The position numbers and the translations under genes are program-made. A stretch of DNA of 64,000 nt from Caballeronia turbans (lineage in GTDB: Bacteria > Pseudomonadota > Gammaproteobacteria > Burkholderiales > Burkholderiaceae). Below are positions 26,195 through 34,223 of the stretch, piece after piece. A model generated the notes under the pieces. The model saw nothing but the letters and a program-made list of their open reading frames with translations, did no database searches and was not told the origin of the DNA. Position 1 is the first letter of the stretch. Each line of letters begins with the position of its first letter. The stretch is taken from assembly GCA_001544655.2 (NCBI GenBank), contig FCOD02000002.1, positions 418,244 to 482,243 on the forward strand, given 5' to 3'.

Positions 26195-26634
26195 GCCGCG
26201 TCGAGGATCACGGCGGCGCGTCCGCTCAACAGCAAGCGTCCCGCGCAATGAACGGTGAAGCGGTACAGCACGGTGTTGTCGTCGCCGCCCATGCGCTCGG
26301 CTTCGATATCGAGCGGGCCATCGAGCGTATCGAGCCGCTCGACGTGCGTCTGAACGCCACGCACGCTGGTCAGCATGCCGACGCGCGGCCGCTTGCCTTC
26401 ATCGCCGACGAGCGCGCCATGCGCCGCCATCGCCTGCGCGGCGTATTCGATGCCGCACACCGGCGCGAGCCGCCCCTTCGAGCGCAGCGGATTGTCCGGG
26501 TGAAGATGACTCGTCGCGGCGCAGCGGATGCGTTGCGCATCCCACGCGACGACCGCGTCGAGCAGACACATCGCGCCGCTATGCGGAATGCGCGCGGCGA
26601 TCCAGTCGTGATCGAGAACCTGAGCCGCCGTCAT
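26167..26634 (-). CDS. Aryl-polyene 3-hydroxyacyl-ACP dehydratase (ApeP-like hotdog)
   Basis: A 155-residue hotdog-fold protein with ARIPHSGAMCLLDAVV (His18) and PVCGIEYAAQAMAAH (Glu63), the conserved pair of the COG4706-type dehydratases of aryl-polyene clusters. It removes water from beta-hydroxyacyl-ACP to build the conjugated chain. The start ATG 26634 overlaps the stop of the ketosynthase-like gene by 4 bases. It is the last gene of the minus-strand operon. Confidence 0.88.
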   Translation of the reverse strand: MTAAQVLDHDWIAARIPHSGAMCLLDAVVAWDAQRIRCAATSHLHPDNPLRSKGRLAPVCGIEYAAQAMAAHGALVGDEGKRPRVGMLTSVRGVQTHVERLDTLDGPLDIEAERMGGDDNTVLYRFTVHCAGRLLLSGRAAVILDAAQAAGFVAQ

Positions 26635-27428
26635 GACGGGTCGATGTCCACGGCGAGTTGCGTGCCGTCGAGGTAATCGAGGACGACCTGCGATGTTTTC
26701 CCGCACGCCAGCGCTTGGAGCAACGGCAGCGCGCGCGCGGCGGGATTCGACAGGCGCAGCGCTTCGATATCGGCATCGGCGAAGGAGGACGCGTTCGCAT
26801 CCGTGAGACGCGCCTCGATGCGCGCGAGCGTGCGCTCGCTCTTTCGCGGCGCCAGCACCAGCGCGACGCCGAACGCATCCGCGATCGGGCGCACGCGGCG
26901 CAATGGCTCCGGATAGTCCGTGTCATAGGCGACGAGCAGCGTCGCGGCGCCATCGACGCTCACTTGCGCGAGGCTTTCCAGCAAGCCCGCCGCGAAGCTG
27001 CCGTCGTACGCGCACAGCACGTTCGATGCGGCCATCGCGCGAGTCGCGATGCTCCAGTAGCCCGCGGGCGCATTGTGGACGGAGTTGTGAAAGCGCGTCG
27101 GCGAGAGTTGCGGTTCGTCGCTCGCGAGGGTTTCGCAGATCGCATGAAAATTCCCGCCATCGCCGCCCGATGCCGCGAACACGGCGGCGAGCGTCGCGGC
27201 GTCGCGGCCGCTTTGCGCGACCGCTTCGTGCGCGGCCGCGAGCGCCGCGCGCACGACCGGCCCGGTGCGGCGGCGTTCGGCGGACGGCAGGCTCGCCGGC
27301 GCGGGCAGCACGGTCTGCGAGGCGACTCGTGCGGCACGCTGCGCCAGCACGTCGGCGGCATGAGGCCAGTCGGCGAGTCCCGGCCCGATCATGCCGACGC
27401 CTTCGATATAAGCAAGCAATGGAGTCAT
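26631..27428 (-). CDS. Ketosynthase-like chain length factor (ApeC-like)
   Basis: A 265-residue thiolase-fold protein, shorter than a catalytic ketosynthase. Where the active enzyme has A-C-S-S-G, it has LCAYDGSFAAG around residues 138-147. It keeps FHNSVHNAPAGYWSIAT, typical of the beta-ketoacyl synthase chain-length-factor family. In characterised aryl-polyene systems this protein forms a heterodimer with the ApeO ketosynthase and sets chain length. Both ends overlap neighbours by 4 bases, which fits equal expression with its partner. Confidence 0.87.
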   Translation of the reverse strand: MTPLLAYIEGVGMIGPGLADWPHAADVLAQRAARVASQTVLPAPASLPSAERRRTGPVVRAALAAAHEAVAQSGRDAATLAAVFAASGGDGGNFHAICETLASDEPQLSPTRFHNSVHNAPAGYWSIATRAMAASNVLCAYDGSFAAGLLESLAQVSVDGAATLLVAYDTDYPEPLRRVRPIADAFGVALVLAPRKSERTLARIEARLTDANASSFADADIEALRLSNPAARALPLLQALACGKTSQVVLDYLDGTQLAVDIDPS

Positions 27429-28630
27429 GCCGAGCCCGCTCCCTTGCGCCCGAACACGAGACTGCAGTTCGTCCCGCCGAAGCCGAACGAGTTGGAGAGC
27501 ACCGCGCGCAACGGTGCGCCGCGCGTTTCGAGCACGTAATCGAGACCGAGCGCGGGGTCCGGCTCGCTCGTGGTGGCGCCCGCCGGAATCATCTGGTGCC
27601 GCAAGGCGAGCGCCGCGATCACCGCTTCGAGCGCGCCCGCCGCGCCGAGCGTGTGACCCGTCGCGCCCTTGGTCGAGCTGCACGGCACGCGGTAAAAGAG
27701 GCTCGTGAGCGCGCGGCTTTCGGCGGCGTCGTTGCTGGGCGTCGCGGTGCCGTGGAGGTTCACGTAGCCGATATCGCCTGCATCGAGGCCGGCGCTCGCG
27801 AGCGCCTGTTCCATCGCCATGCGCGCGCCCAGTCCTTCGGGATGCGGCGACGACATGTGATACGCATCGCTCGATTCGCCGATGCCGAGCAGGCGGATCG
27901 TGTCGTCATCGGCGTGGCCGGCCGCGTCCCGTTCGAGCAAGCCGAACGCCGCCGCCTCGCCGATGGAAATGCCGTCGCGCTTCACGTCGAACGGTTTGCA
28001 CGGTCCGGGCGCGAGCAATTCGAGCGAGTTGAAGCCGTAGAGCGTCGTGAGACAGAGCGTATCGACGCCGCCGACCACGGCTGCATCGATCAGGCCGGTT
28101 TCGAGCATGCGGCGCGCCGATCCGAACACCTTCGCGCCCGACGAGCACGCCGACGACACCGACACCGCCGGTCCGCGCAGCCCGAAGTACGCGCGCACGA
28201 AGCCGGCGAGCGAGTAGGGATTGTGCGTGGTCGCGTAATTGAAGTCGGCGGGCAGCGCGCCGGTTTGCGCGTCGCGCCGCTGGTAGGCGAGCTCGGTTTC
28301 CAGAATGCCCGCCGTGCTGGTGCCCATGAATACGCCGATGCGTTGCGCGCCGTATCGTTCGATCGCTTCGCGCACGCGTTCGTCGAAGGCGTCCTGCGTC
28401 ATCGCCAGTTGTGCGAGGCGGTTGTTGCGGCAGTCGAATTCGGCGAGCTCCGCACGGATCGGCGCGTCCTCGATGCCGGCGACGCGGCCCGTGAACGTGC
28501 GCAGCGCGGCGCCTTGGAAATCGCACGGGGCGAGTCCGCTGCGTGCCGCCGACAGCGCGGCAAGCGTCGCTTCGAGGCCACGGCCCGCGCAGCTCGTGGC
28601 GGTGAAATGCGTAAGCAGAAGAGGGTTCAC
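27425..28630 (-). CDS. Aryl-polyene beta-ketoacyl-ACP synthase (ApeO-like)
   Basis: A 401-residue type II ketosynthase with the full triad: Cys162 in SSACSSGA, His293 in NLHGTATPSND, His326 in KGATGHTLGAAGA, and the closing NSFGFGGTN. It extends an aryl-primed acyl chain with malonyl-ACP. The start is probably GTG 28630 (VNPLLLTHF); the ATG at 28729 would add a leader lacking family similarity, and no strong ribosome site decides it. Its stop overlaps the chain-length-factor start. Confidence 0.92.
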   Translation of the reverse strand: MNPLLLTHFTATSCAGRGLEATLAALSAARSGLAPCDFQGAALRTFTGRVAGIEDAPIRAELAEFDCRNNRLAQLAMTQDAFDERVREAIERYGAQRIGVFMGTSTAGILETELAYQRRDAQTGALPADFNYATTHNPYSLAGFVRAYFGLRGPAVSVSSACSSGAKVFGSARRMLETGLIDAAVVGGVDTLCLTTLYGFNSLELLAPGPCKPFDVKRDGISIGEAAAFGLLERDAAGHADDDTIRLLGIGESSDAYHMSSPHPEGLGARMAMEQALASAGLDAGDIGYVNLHGTATPSNDAAESRALTSLFYRVPCSSTKGATGHTLGAAGALEAVIAALALRHQMIPAGATTSEPDPALGLDYVLETRGAPLRAVLSNSFGFGGTNCSLVFGRKGAGSA

Positions 28631-28709
28631 TACGGCTTGGATTCCCAATGTGCGGCGGGTTTCGAATGGGATGAATTGTAACAAACGGGTCTTTCTGCCC
28701 GGACGCGCG

Positions 28710-29432
28710 TCAGCCGGCGGTCCTTGCAATCAAAAGACGATTGGCCATGTGCGTGCCGTTGCCCATCGGACAGATCGTCACATCGAAGCGCAGCTCGCCG
28801 AGCAGCGCGAGCCATTGCGCCTCGCTGCGCACCGTCAATCCGCTGGTGCGTCCCGAACGGGCGAGCTGCATGCCGAAATCGACGGCGCGATCCACGCTCG
28901 CGCGCCAGCCCGCGGCGGCATCGCTGACACGCAGCAGAAGCATGCCGCCCGAAGCGAGACTCGTGCGCACGCGGTGCAGCACGGCTTCCTGCGCGTTCGA
29001 ATCGACGTAATGCAGGACATCGCACGCGACGACGACATCGGCCTGTGGAAACGGCGTCACGCGAATGTCATCGCAGAAGAAGCGAACGCGCGCCTCATTC
29101 CCTCGCAACGCGATTCGAGCCCGGTCGACGTCGCGCGGCGTCAGTTCGATGCCGTAGATCGATTGCGGCGCGGGCGGCGCGGGCCAGTTCGCGGGCCACG
29201 CCTGATCCGCGTGATCGCGATGCCACGCGCGCGCGCCGATGAGCCACGCGGCGAGCAGACCCTGACCGCTGCCGAGATCGAGGATGCGCGCGCCATCGGG
29301 AATCAGGCCGTGCGCGAGGATGTAGGCGAAGAACGGATCGTGACGCAGCTTGGCCGACGCGAAGTGCCACGCAAAGCGGCCCGCCGCGCGATACGGGCGG
29401 CTGGCGGTTTCGATGAGCGCGTTCGGCACCAT
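28710..29432 (-). CDS. Class I SAM-dependent methyltransferase of the aryl-polyene cluster
   Basis: A 240-residue protein with the SAM motif ILDLGSGQGLLAAWLIG (about 46-62), IYGIELTPRDVDRARIAL and ACDVLHYVD, and a C-terminal segment GNGTHMANRLLIA. Methyltransferases of this type (ApeB-like) accompany aryl-polyene ketosynthases and are thought to methylate the aryl ring. The start ATG 29432 is tentative because no Shine-Dalgarno is visible. It lies 32 bases after the deacetylase gene. Confidence 0.82.
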   Translation of the reverse strand: MVPNALIETASRPYRAAGRFAWHFASAKLRHDPFFAYILAHGLIPDGARILDLGSGQGLLAAWLIGARAWHRDHADQAWPANWPAPPAPQSIYGIELTPRDVDRARIALRGNEARVRFFCDDIRVTPFPQADVVVACDVLHYVDSNAQEAVLHRVRTSLASGGMLLLRVSDAAAGWRASVDRAVDFGMQLARSGRTSGLTVRSEAQWLALLGELRFDVTICPMGNGTHMANRLLIARTAG

Positions 29433-29464
29433 GCGGGCGGGATCGAGGGAAGGGCTCGTGCAGT

Positions 29465-30277
29465 CTAGCCCACGATCGCCTCGCGCAAGGTCACGGTTGC
29501 GAGTCCGCGATCCGCCGCCGCACGCAAGACCGTGTCGAGCGCGGCCAGCACGACGGGCGCGCCGTTCGCGTCTTTCGCGGCGTGGCCATCGTGGACGAGC
29601 AGGATGTCGCGCGCGCCGAACCCGTCGAGCAAGCGCCGCGCGACGAGGGCCGCATCGCCCGTGCGCGTGTCGAAGCCGCGCCGCGTCCAGCTCGCGAGAT
29701 GCAGCCCGAGACCGCACAGCACCGGTTCGAGAAACGGATTGCGCAATCCAGCCGGCGCGCGAAAGAAGAGCGGCCGCGTTCCCGCGATGTCGCCGAGCGT
29801 CGTTTGCGCCGTGTCGATCTCGCGCCGCATCGCGCCCGGTCCCATCAGCGAAAAGGTATGCCGATGCCGCTGGCTGTGATTCTCCACCGCGTGTCCGTGC
29901 GCGACGATCGCCTCGACGATGCGCGGATGTTCCCGCGCGCGCTCGCCGATGCAGAAAAACGTCGCGCGTGCGCGATGCGCGTCGAGCAGATCGAGCACGC
30001 GCGGCGTGACCTCGGGATCGGGTCCATCGTCGATAGTGATCGCGATGCATGCGCCCGCCGATTCCGGCAGCGTCGTCCAGTTGTGGCCGAGCAGCGCGCT
30101 GCGCGGCCAGAGTCCCGCCGCCGTCAACGCGAGGTGCGACGCGATCACGCCGCCTGCCGCCCACGGCCACGTCGCGGGCGCTGCGGCGAGCGCCGCGAGC
30201 GCGCCAGCGTGCACGGCGGCCGCCCCGCCGATCAAAGGCGTCGGGGTCCAGCGGCGCGGCTGGCCGGGCGGGTTCAT
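29465..30277 (-). CDS. Polysaccharide deacetylase (NodB domain) protein
   Basis: A 270-residue protein with two N-terminal hydrophobic segments (about 15-60) and a NodB domain from about residue 75: AITIDDGPDPEVTP (metal Asp), HSQRHRH (metal His), FFRAPAG, and LLVHDGH at the end. All motifs of an active carbohydrate esterase family 4 enzyme are present. Located inside the aryl-polyene operon and overlapping the exporter gene by 4 bases, it may deacetylate a sugar in the lipid anchor of the pigment. The target is inferred. Confidence 0.9.
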   Translation of the reverse strand: MNPPGQPRRWTPTPLIGGAAAVHAGALAALAAAPATWPWAAGGVIASHLALTAAGLWPRSALLGHNWTTLPESAGACIAITIDDGPDPEVTPRVLDLLDAHRARATFFCIGERAREHPRIVEAIVAHGHAVENHSQRHRHTFSLMGPGAMRREIDTAQTTLGDIAGTRPLFFRAPAGLRNPFLEPVLCGLGLHLASWTRRGFDTRTGDAALVARRLLDGFGARDILLVHDGHAAKDANGAPVVLAALDTVLRAAADRGLATVTLREAIVG

Positions 30278-32646
30278 CGCGAGAATCCGGAACGCGGCGC
30301 GAGGATCGCCGAGAACAGGAGCGCGAGGATCGCGCCGGGGCCGACCGTCAGGCCGAAAGTCTTGAGCATCGGCACACTGGACAGCGCGAGCAGCCCGAAG
30401 CCGAGCACGGTCGCGAGATTCGCGATCACGAGCGACACGAGCGTCTGCGGGGAAATCGCGTCGCGGCCCGCGTGCGCGCGATAGTTGAAGAAGAGCGCGT
30501 AGTTCGAGCCGACCGCGACGATCAGCAGCATGCCGATCAGATGCAGGATCGTCAGCGACTTTCCCGCGAGCGCGAGTCCCGCGATCACGACGATCACCGC
30601 CGCGACGAGCGGCGCCAGCGTGCGCGCCGCGCGCACCGGCGAACGCAGCGCGAGCACGAGCAGCACGACGATCGCGGCGAATCCGCCGAGCGAGAGGCGA
30701 ATATCCTCGCGCACGTAGTTCTGATAAAGGCGGTCCGCTTCGGCTTTCATATCGACGAAAAGCGCGTCCGGCACCTGCGATGCCGCCACCGCCGCGCGAA
30801 TTGTCTGCGCCTGCAATTCCGGGCCTTCGGCCGCGCGCAAGGGCAGCATCGCGGTCCAGCGGCCGTCGCGTTCGGTGAGAAGCGAATCGACTGCGAGCGC
30901 CATCGACGTGCCTTGCAGATCGGCGCGGCGCAGGGGCGGTTGCGCGCGGACCGCTTCGACATCGGCGATGAACGGCTCGAAGACCTCGGGCTTCACGCGG
31001 ATCGTCTGGTCGCGCAGCGCGGCTGCGAGGCGCGTGCGCAGATCCGCGGCCGAAGGCAGGCTCGCGATCCGCGCGCGTTGCGCGGCGTCGCTCGGCAGAT
31101 AGCGCGCCGGACTTTCATAGCCGGCGATGACGTGCGCATCGACCAGAGGCTGAAGTTGATGCGCGACCGCTTCCGCCCGCTCGAGCGCCGCCTGCTCGTT
31201 CGCCGCCGACACCACGACGAGATAGCGCACGTCCGGCGCGCCGACATCGGCGCGCAGACGTTCATCGAGGTCCTGGCTCGCTTTCGGAACGGGGCTCAGC
31301 GCGGACAGCTCCTGGCTCCAGAGCCCGTGTCGGTGCATGAGCAAGATGGCGACCGCCGCGAGGAGCAACACGGCGAGCGCCGCGCGCAGGCGCGACGCAT
31401 GAGCGGCGAAACGCGCGAGCCGTTTGCCGAGGCGCGAGACGTCGCGAATCGCAAAGTTTTGCGGCAACGCATGCGGCAGCACGAAACGCGTGACGATGCC
31501 AGCCGTCGACAAACCGACGATGGAATACAGCCCGAGTTGCACGAGACCCGGGAAGCCGGAGAAGAGCATCGATGCGAAGCCGCAGATCGACGTCAGCACG
31601 CCGAGGCGGATCGTCGGCCAGAAGCTGGCGACCCAGTCTTTCAGCGATTCGCGCCGCTCTACCCCAGCCGACTGCACGAAGAGGTAGATCGAATAATCGA
31701 CGGCCTCGCCGATCAGCGTCGTGCCGAAGCCGAGCGTGAGCCCATGCACCGTGCCGAACACGAGGCTCACGGCGGCGACGCCCGCCGCGACGCCGGAGAG
31801 CACCGGCATCAAACCGAGCAGCAGCGTGGGCACCGAGCGATACACCGCCAGCAACAGCACGACGATCAGCGCGATGCTCGCCGCCGACAGCCAGCGCACG
31901 TCGCGCATGATCGTGTCGCGCGTATCGACGGCGAACACGCCCGGTCCCGTCATCAGCAGGCGATACGGCGACGCGCCCGGCGCAGCGTGCGCAAACGCTT
32001 CGCGGATCGCGGCGATCGCGCTGGCTTGCGCATCGGTGTCGGAGCCGGCGCTCGCGGTCTGCGCGAGCAGCACGGCGCGCCGGCCGTCGCGCGATGCCCA
32101 CACGCCGTCCTGCATGGCGGGCTGCGCGCCGCTGTCCAGCTGGCTGACGAGCGCGGTGACTTCGCCGGTCGGGTCGTGCGGCAGCAAGTCCTTCGTCATC
32201 ATGCCGGCGGAAGAGGTCAGCAGATCGAGGCTGTCGGCGAGCGCGTCCTTCAGGCCGGCCACGCTGAAACGCTCGGGCGTCACTGCGGGGCTCAACTGAT
32301 AGCGATGCTCGAAAACGAAGCGTTCGTCGCGCGCCTGTCCGACCGGCTCGCCGTTGTTGATCGCGGAAAAGCGCTTGTCCTCGCGCAGCTTCGCCGCGAC
32401 GTTGCGCGAGACATCGGCGCGTCCGGTCGCGTCGCCGCCGTCGATGCCGACGAGAATCAGCCGCGAGACGAGCCCGTCGCGCAATTGCTCGACGAGCACG
32501 CGTTGCTGCTCGGTGGGCGCGCGCGGCAGGAAAGCGGAGAGATCGGCGGAAAAGTGCGTACGCGCGATGACGCCCGCGCAAACCGCGAGAAAGCACAGCC
32601 AGACGATGATCGCAGGCTGGCGCAAGGACCGCGAAACCGCGCGCAT
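30274..32646 (-). CDS. MMPL/RND-type exporter of the aryl-polyene cluster (ApeM-like)
   Basis: A 790-residue inner membrane protein with the two-fold RND plan: one N-terminal helix, a periplasmic domain, five helices around 240-400, a second helix and periplasmic domain, then five helices at 640-790. GFGTTLIGEAVDYSIYLF and LIVAVGSNYALFFNYRA are the paired sterol-sensing-like segments with the proton-relay Asp/Asn. This predicted exporter class is a standard part of aryl-polyene clusters and likely moves the lipid-linked pigment toward the outer membrane. Confidence 0.92.
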   Translation of the reverse strand: MRAVSRSLRQPAIIVWLCFLAVCAGVIARTHFSADLSAFLPRAPTEQQRVLVEQLRDGLVSRLILVGIDGGDATGRADVSRNVAAKLREDKRFSAINNGEPVGQARDERFVFEHRYQLSPAVTPERFSVAGLKDALADSLDLLTSSAGMMTKDLLPHDPTGEVTALVSQLDSGAQPAMQDGVWASRDGRRAVLLAQTASAGSDTDAQASAIAAIREAFAHAAPGASPYRLLMTGPGVFAVDTRDTIMRDVRWLSAASIALIVVLLLAVYRSVPTLLLGLMPVLSGVAAGVAAVSLVFGTVHGLTLGFGTTLIGEAVDYSIYLFVQSAGVERRESLKDWVASFWPTIRLGVLTSICGFASMLFSGFPGLVQLGLYSIVGLSTAGIVTRFVLPHALPQNFAIRDVSRLGKRLARFAAHASRLRAALAVLLLAAVAILLMHRHGLWSQELSALSPVPKASQDLDERLRADVGAPDVRYLVVVSAANEQAALERAEAVAHQLQPLVDAHVIAGYESPARYLPSDAAQRARIASLPSAADLRTRLAAALRDQTIRVKPEVFEPFIADVEAVRAQPPLRRADLQGTSMALAVDSLLTERDGRWTAMLPLRAAEGPELQAQTIRAAVAASQVPDALFVDMKAEADRLYQNYVREDIRLSLGGFAAIVVLLVLALRSPVRAARTLAPLVAAVIVVIAGLALAGKSLTILHLIGMLLIVAVGSNYALFFNYRAHAGRDAISPQTLVSLVIANLATVLGFGLLALSSVPMLKTFGLTVGPGAILALLFSAILAPRSGFSR

Positions 32647-32653
32647 GCCGGGT

Positions 32654-33238
32654 TCAGTGCGCCGACGCGTCTTGCAGGCGCATCAGCGAGCGGTCGCCGT
32701 CGGCCTGTCTGATCTCGACGCGCGCGAGCGCCGCGCCGGTGCCCGCGAGCGTGATCGAGCTGACTTTCTGCTTCATGCGCGAATCGGTCGGCACGAGCGT
32801 CATCGTCCAGTCGTCGCCCTTGCCGTCGATCGACACCGTGTACGCGTTTTCCAGCGCGAACCGGTTGCCCGCAAGCGTCGCGCGAATGCTTTCGATGAAC
32901 GCGCCCAATTCCGGATAGTTGCGCAGCGGAATCGTCACCTTGCGGCCGTTGCGATCGACGGTGAGCATGTCGCCGTCGACGACGAGATTCTCCGGCTTCG
33001 GGCTGGCCGTGTGTTTTTCCAGATGATCGGGCGCGACGAACACCAGTTCCCCCGACGATTCGAGCGGCTCCTGCGCGATCTTCAGATAACGCGTTTCGGT
33101 AAAATGCGCGCGCCCGGATTTTTTCGCGCCGAGCGTGTTCATCAGGCGATCGAGCGTCCAGGATGCGTCGGCGGCAACTGCCAGCGTCGACGTGACGCAA
33201 AGAACGGCGGCGGCCAGCGCCGCGTAAAAAGCTCGCAT
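32654..33238 (-). CDS. LolA-like outer membrane lipoprotein carrier protein
   Basis: A 194-residue periplasmic protein with signal peptide MRAFYAALAAAVLCVTSTLAVAA. The mature part has the LolA-like half-barrel pattern: GRAHFTETRYLKIAQEPLESSGELVFVAPDHLEKHT (residues about 43-78, given here as one conserved block in outline), then GAFIESIRATLAGN. Aryl-polyene clusters encode such a carrier next to the MMPL exporter, probably to ferry the product across the periplasm. The start ATG 33238 is set by the signal peptide. Confidence 0.87.
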   Translation of the reverse strand: MRAFYAALAAAVLCVTSTLAVAADASWTLDRLMNTLGAKKSGRAHFTETRYLKIAQEPLESSGELVFVAPDHLEKHTASPKPENLVVDGDMLTVDRNGRKVTIPLRNYPELGAFIESIRATLAGNRFALENAYTVSIDGKGDDWTMTLVPTDSRMKQKVSSITLAGTGAALARVEIRQADGDRSLMRLQDASAH

Positions 33239-33242
33239 AAGC

Positions 33243-34223
33243 TCAGGAATCCCTCGCGACTTCCCGCAGGCGCGCACCGGCCGTGCGCGCTTGCCCCGGT
33301 TCCTGCGCGGCGTTCGTCTGCCAGAAGTCGAAATAATTGAACCAGTTGTACGGCGCCGCCCGGCAATATTTGTCGAGCAGCGCCACATAGCGCGTGAGTG
33401 CGGCATCGACGGCGGCGGCGCGCTCGCCGCGCCCGACCTTCGAAAAATCGGCGAGCGTTTCGAAGTGAATGTCGTAGCGGTTGCCGCCGAGATACAGCCC
33501 CGTCATGAAGACGACCGGACGCCGCAACACGGCCGCCATATGCAGCGGCCCGAGCGGAAACGCGGCCGGCGTGCCGAGGAACTCGCGTTCCTTCAGGGCA
33601 TCGCCGGCCTGGCGCAGCGTGCGGTCCGCGAGAATGCCGACGAGCGCGCCCGCATCGAGCCGCTCGCGGACCTTGAGCATCGCATCGACCTTGCCGAGTC
33701 CGATCACGTCGTGATGCGCAGCCGGATTCACGGCGGCGAGAATCGCGTTGATCTTGCGCGCGTTTTCTTCGTACATCGTGATTGCGATGCGGATATGCGG
33801 CTGCGCCCGCCCGATCGCGCGCACCACCTCGAAGCTGCCGAGATGCGCGCCCATCAGGAACGCGCCGTGTCCGCCCGCGAGCGCGGCCTCGACATCCTCG
33901 ACGCCATGCGTGCGGATATCGAACAAATCGAAGCGTTCGTTGAGCAGATAGATGCGGTCGTGGATCGTCGACGCGAACGAGAATACGTGCCGATAACCAT
34001 CGCGCCAGCCCGCGTGCCGGCCGAGCGCGCGATTCAGATAAGCGCGCGATGCACGCCGCGCGCGCGGCGCGAACACCACGAAATACGCGGTGACGATCCG
34101 CAGCAACACGCGCCCGATGCGCCGCCCGAAGCGCAGCGACACCCACGTCATGAAACGCAGCAGCGCGAGGTTGCTGCGTTCCTGGCGGTCAGCCCAGTCG
34201 TCGCGGTTGCGCGGCTTGTTCAC
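33243..34223 (-). CDS. LpxL/HtrB-like lipid acyltransferase (GTG start)
   Basis: A 326-residue protein of the lysophospholipid/lipid A acyltransferase family. It has an N-terminal amphipathic anchor (FMTWVSLRFGRRIGRVLL), the H-x4-D/E region GAHLGSFEVVRAIG, the conserved ILADRTLR segment and FPLGPLHMAAVLRRPVV. The start GTG 34223 overlaps the ligase stop by 4 bases. In aryl-polyene clusters this enzyme is expected to transfer the polyene or a fatty acid to a lipid anchor. The much longer open frame to 36029 is a shadow. Confidence 0.88.
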   Translation of the reverse strand: MNKPRNRDDWADRQERSNLALLRFMTWVSLRFGRRIGRVLLRIVTAYFVVFAPRARRASRAYLNRALGRHAGWRDGYRHVFSFASTIHDRIYLLNERFDLFDIRTHGVEDVEAALAGGHGAFLMGAHLGSFEVVRAIGRAQPHIRIAITMYEENARKINAILAAVNPAAHHDVIGLGKVDAMLKVRERLDAGALVGILADRTLRQAGDALKEREFLGTPAAFPLGPLHMAAVLRRPVVFMTGLYLGGNRYDIHFETLADFSKVGRGERAAAVDAALTRYVALLDKYCRAAPYNWFNYFDFWQTNAAQEPGQARTAGARLREVARDS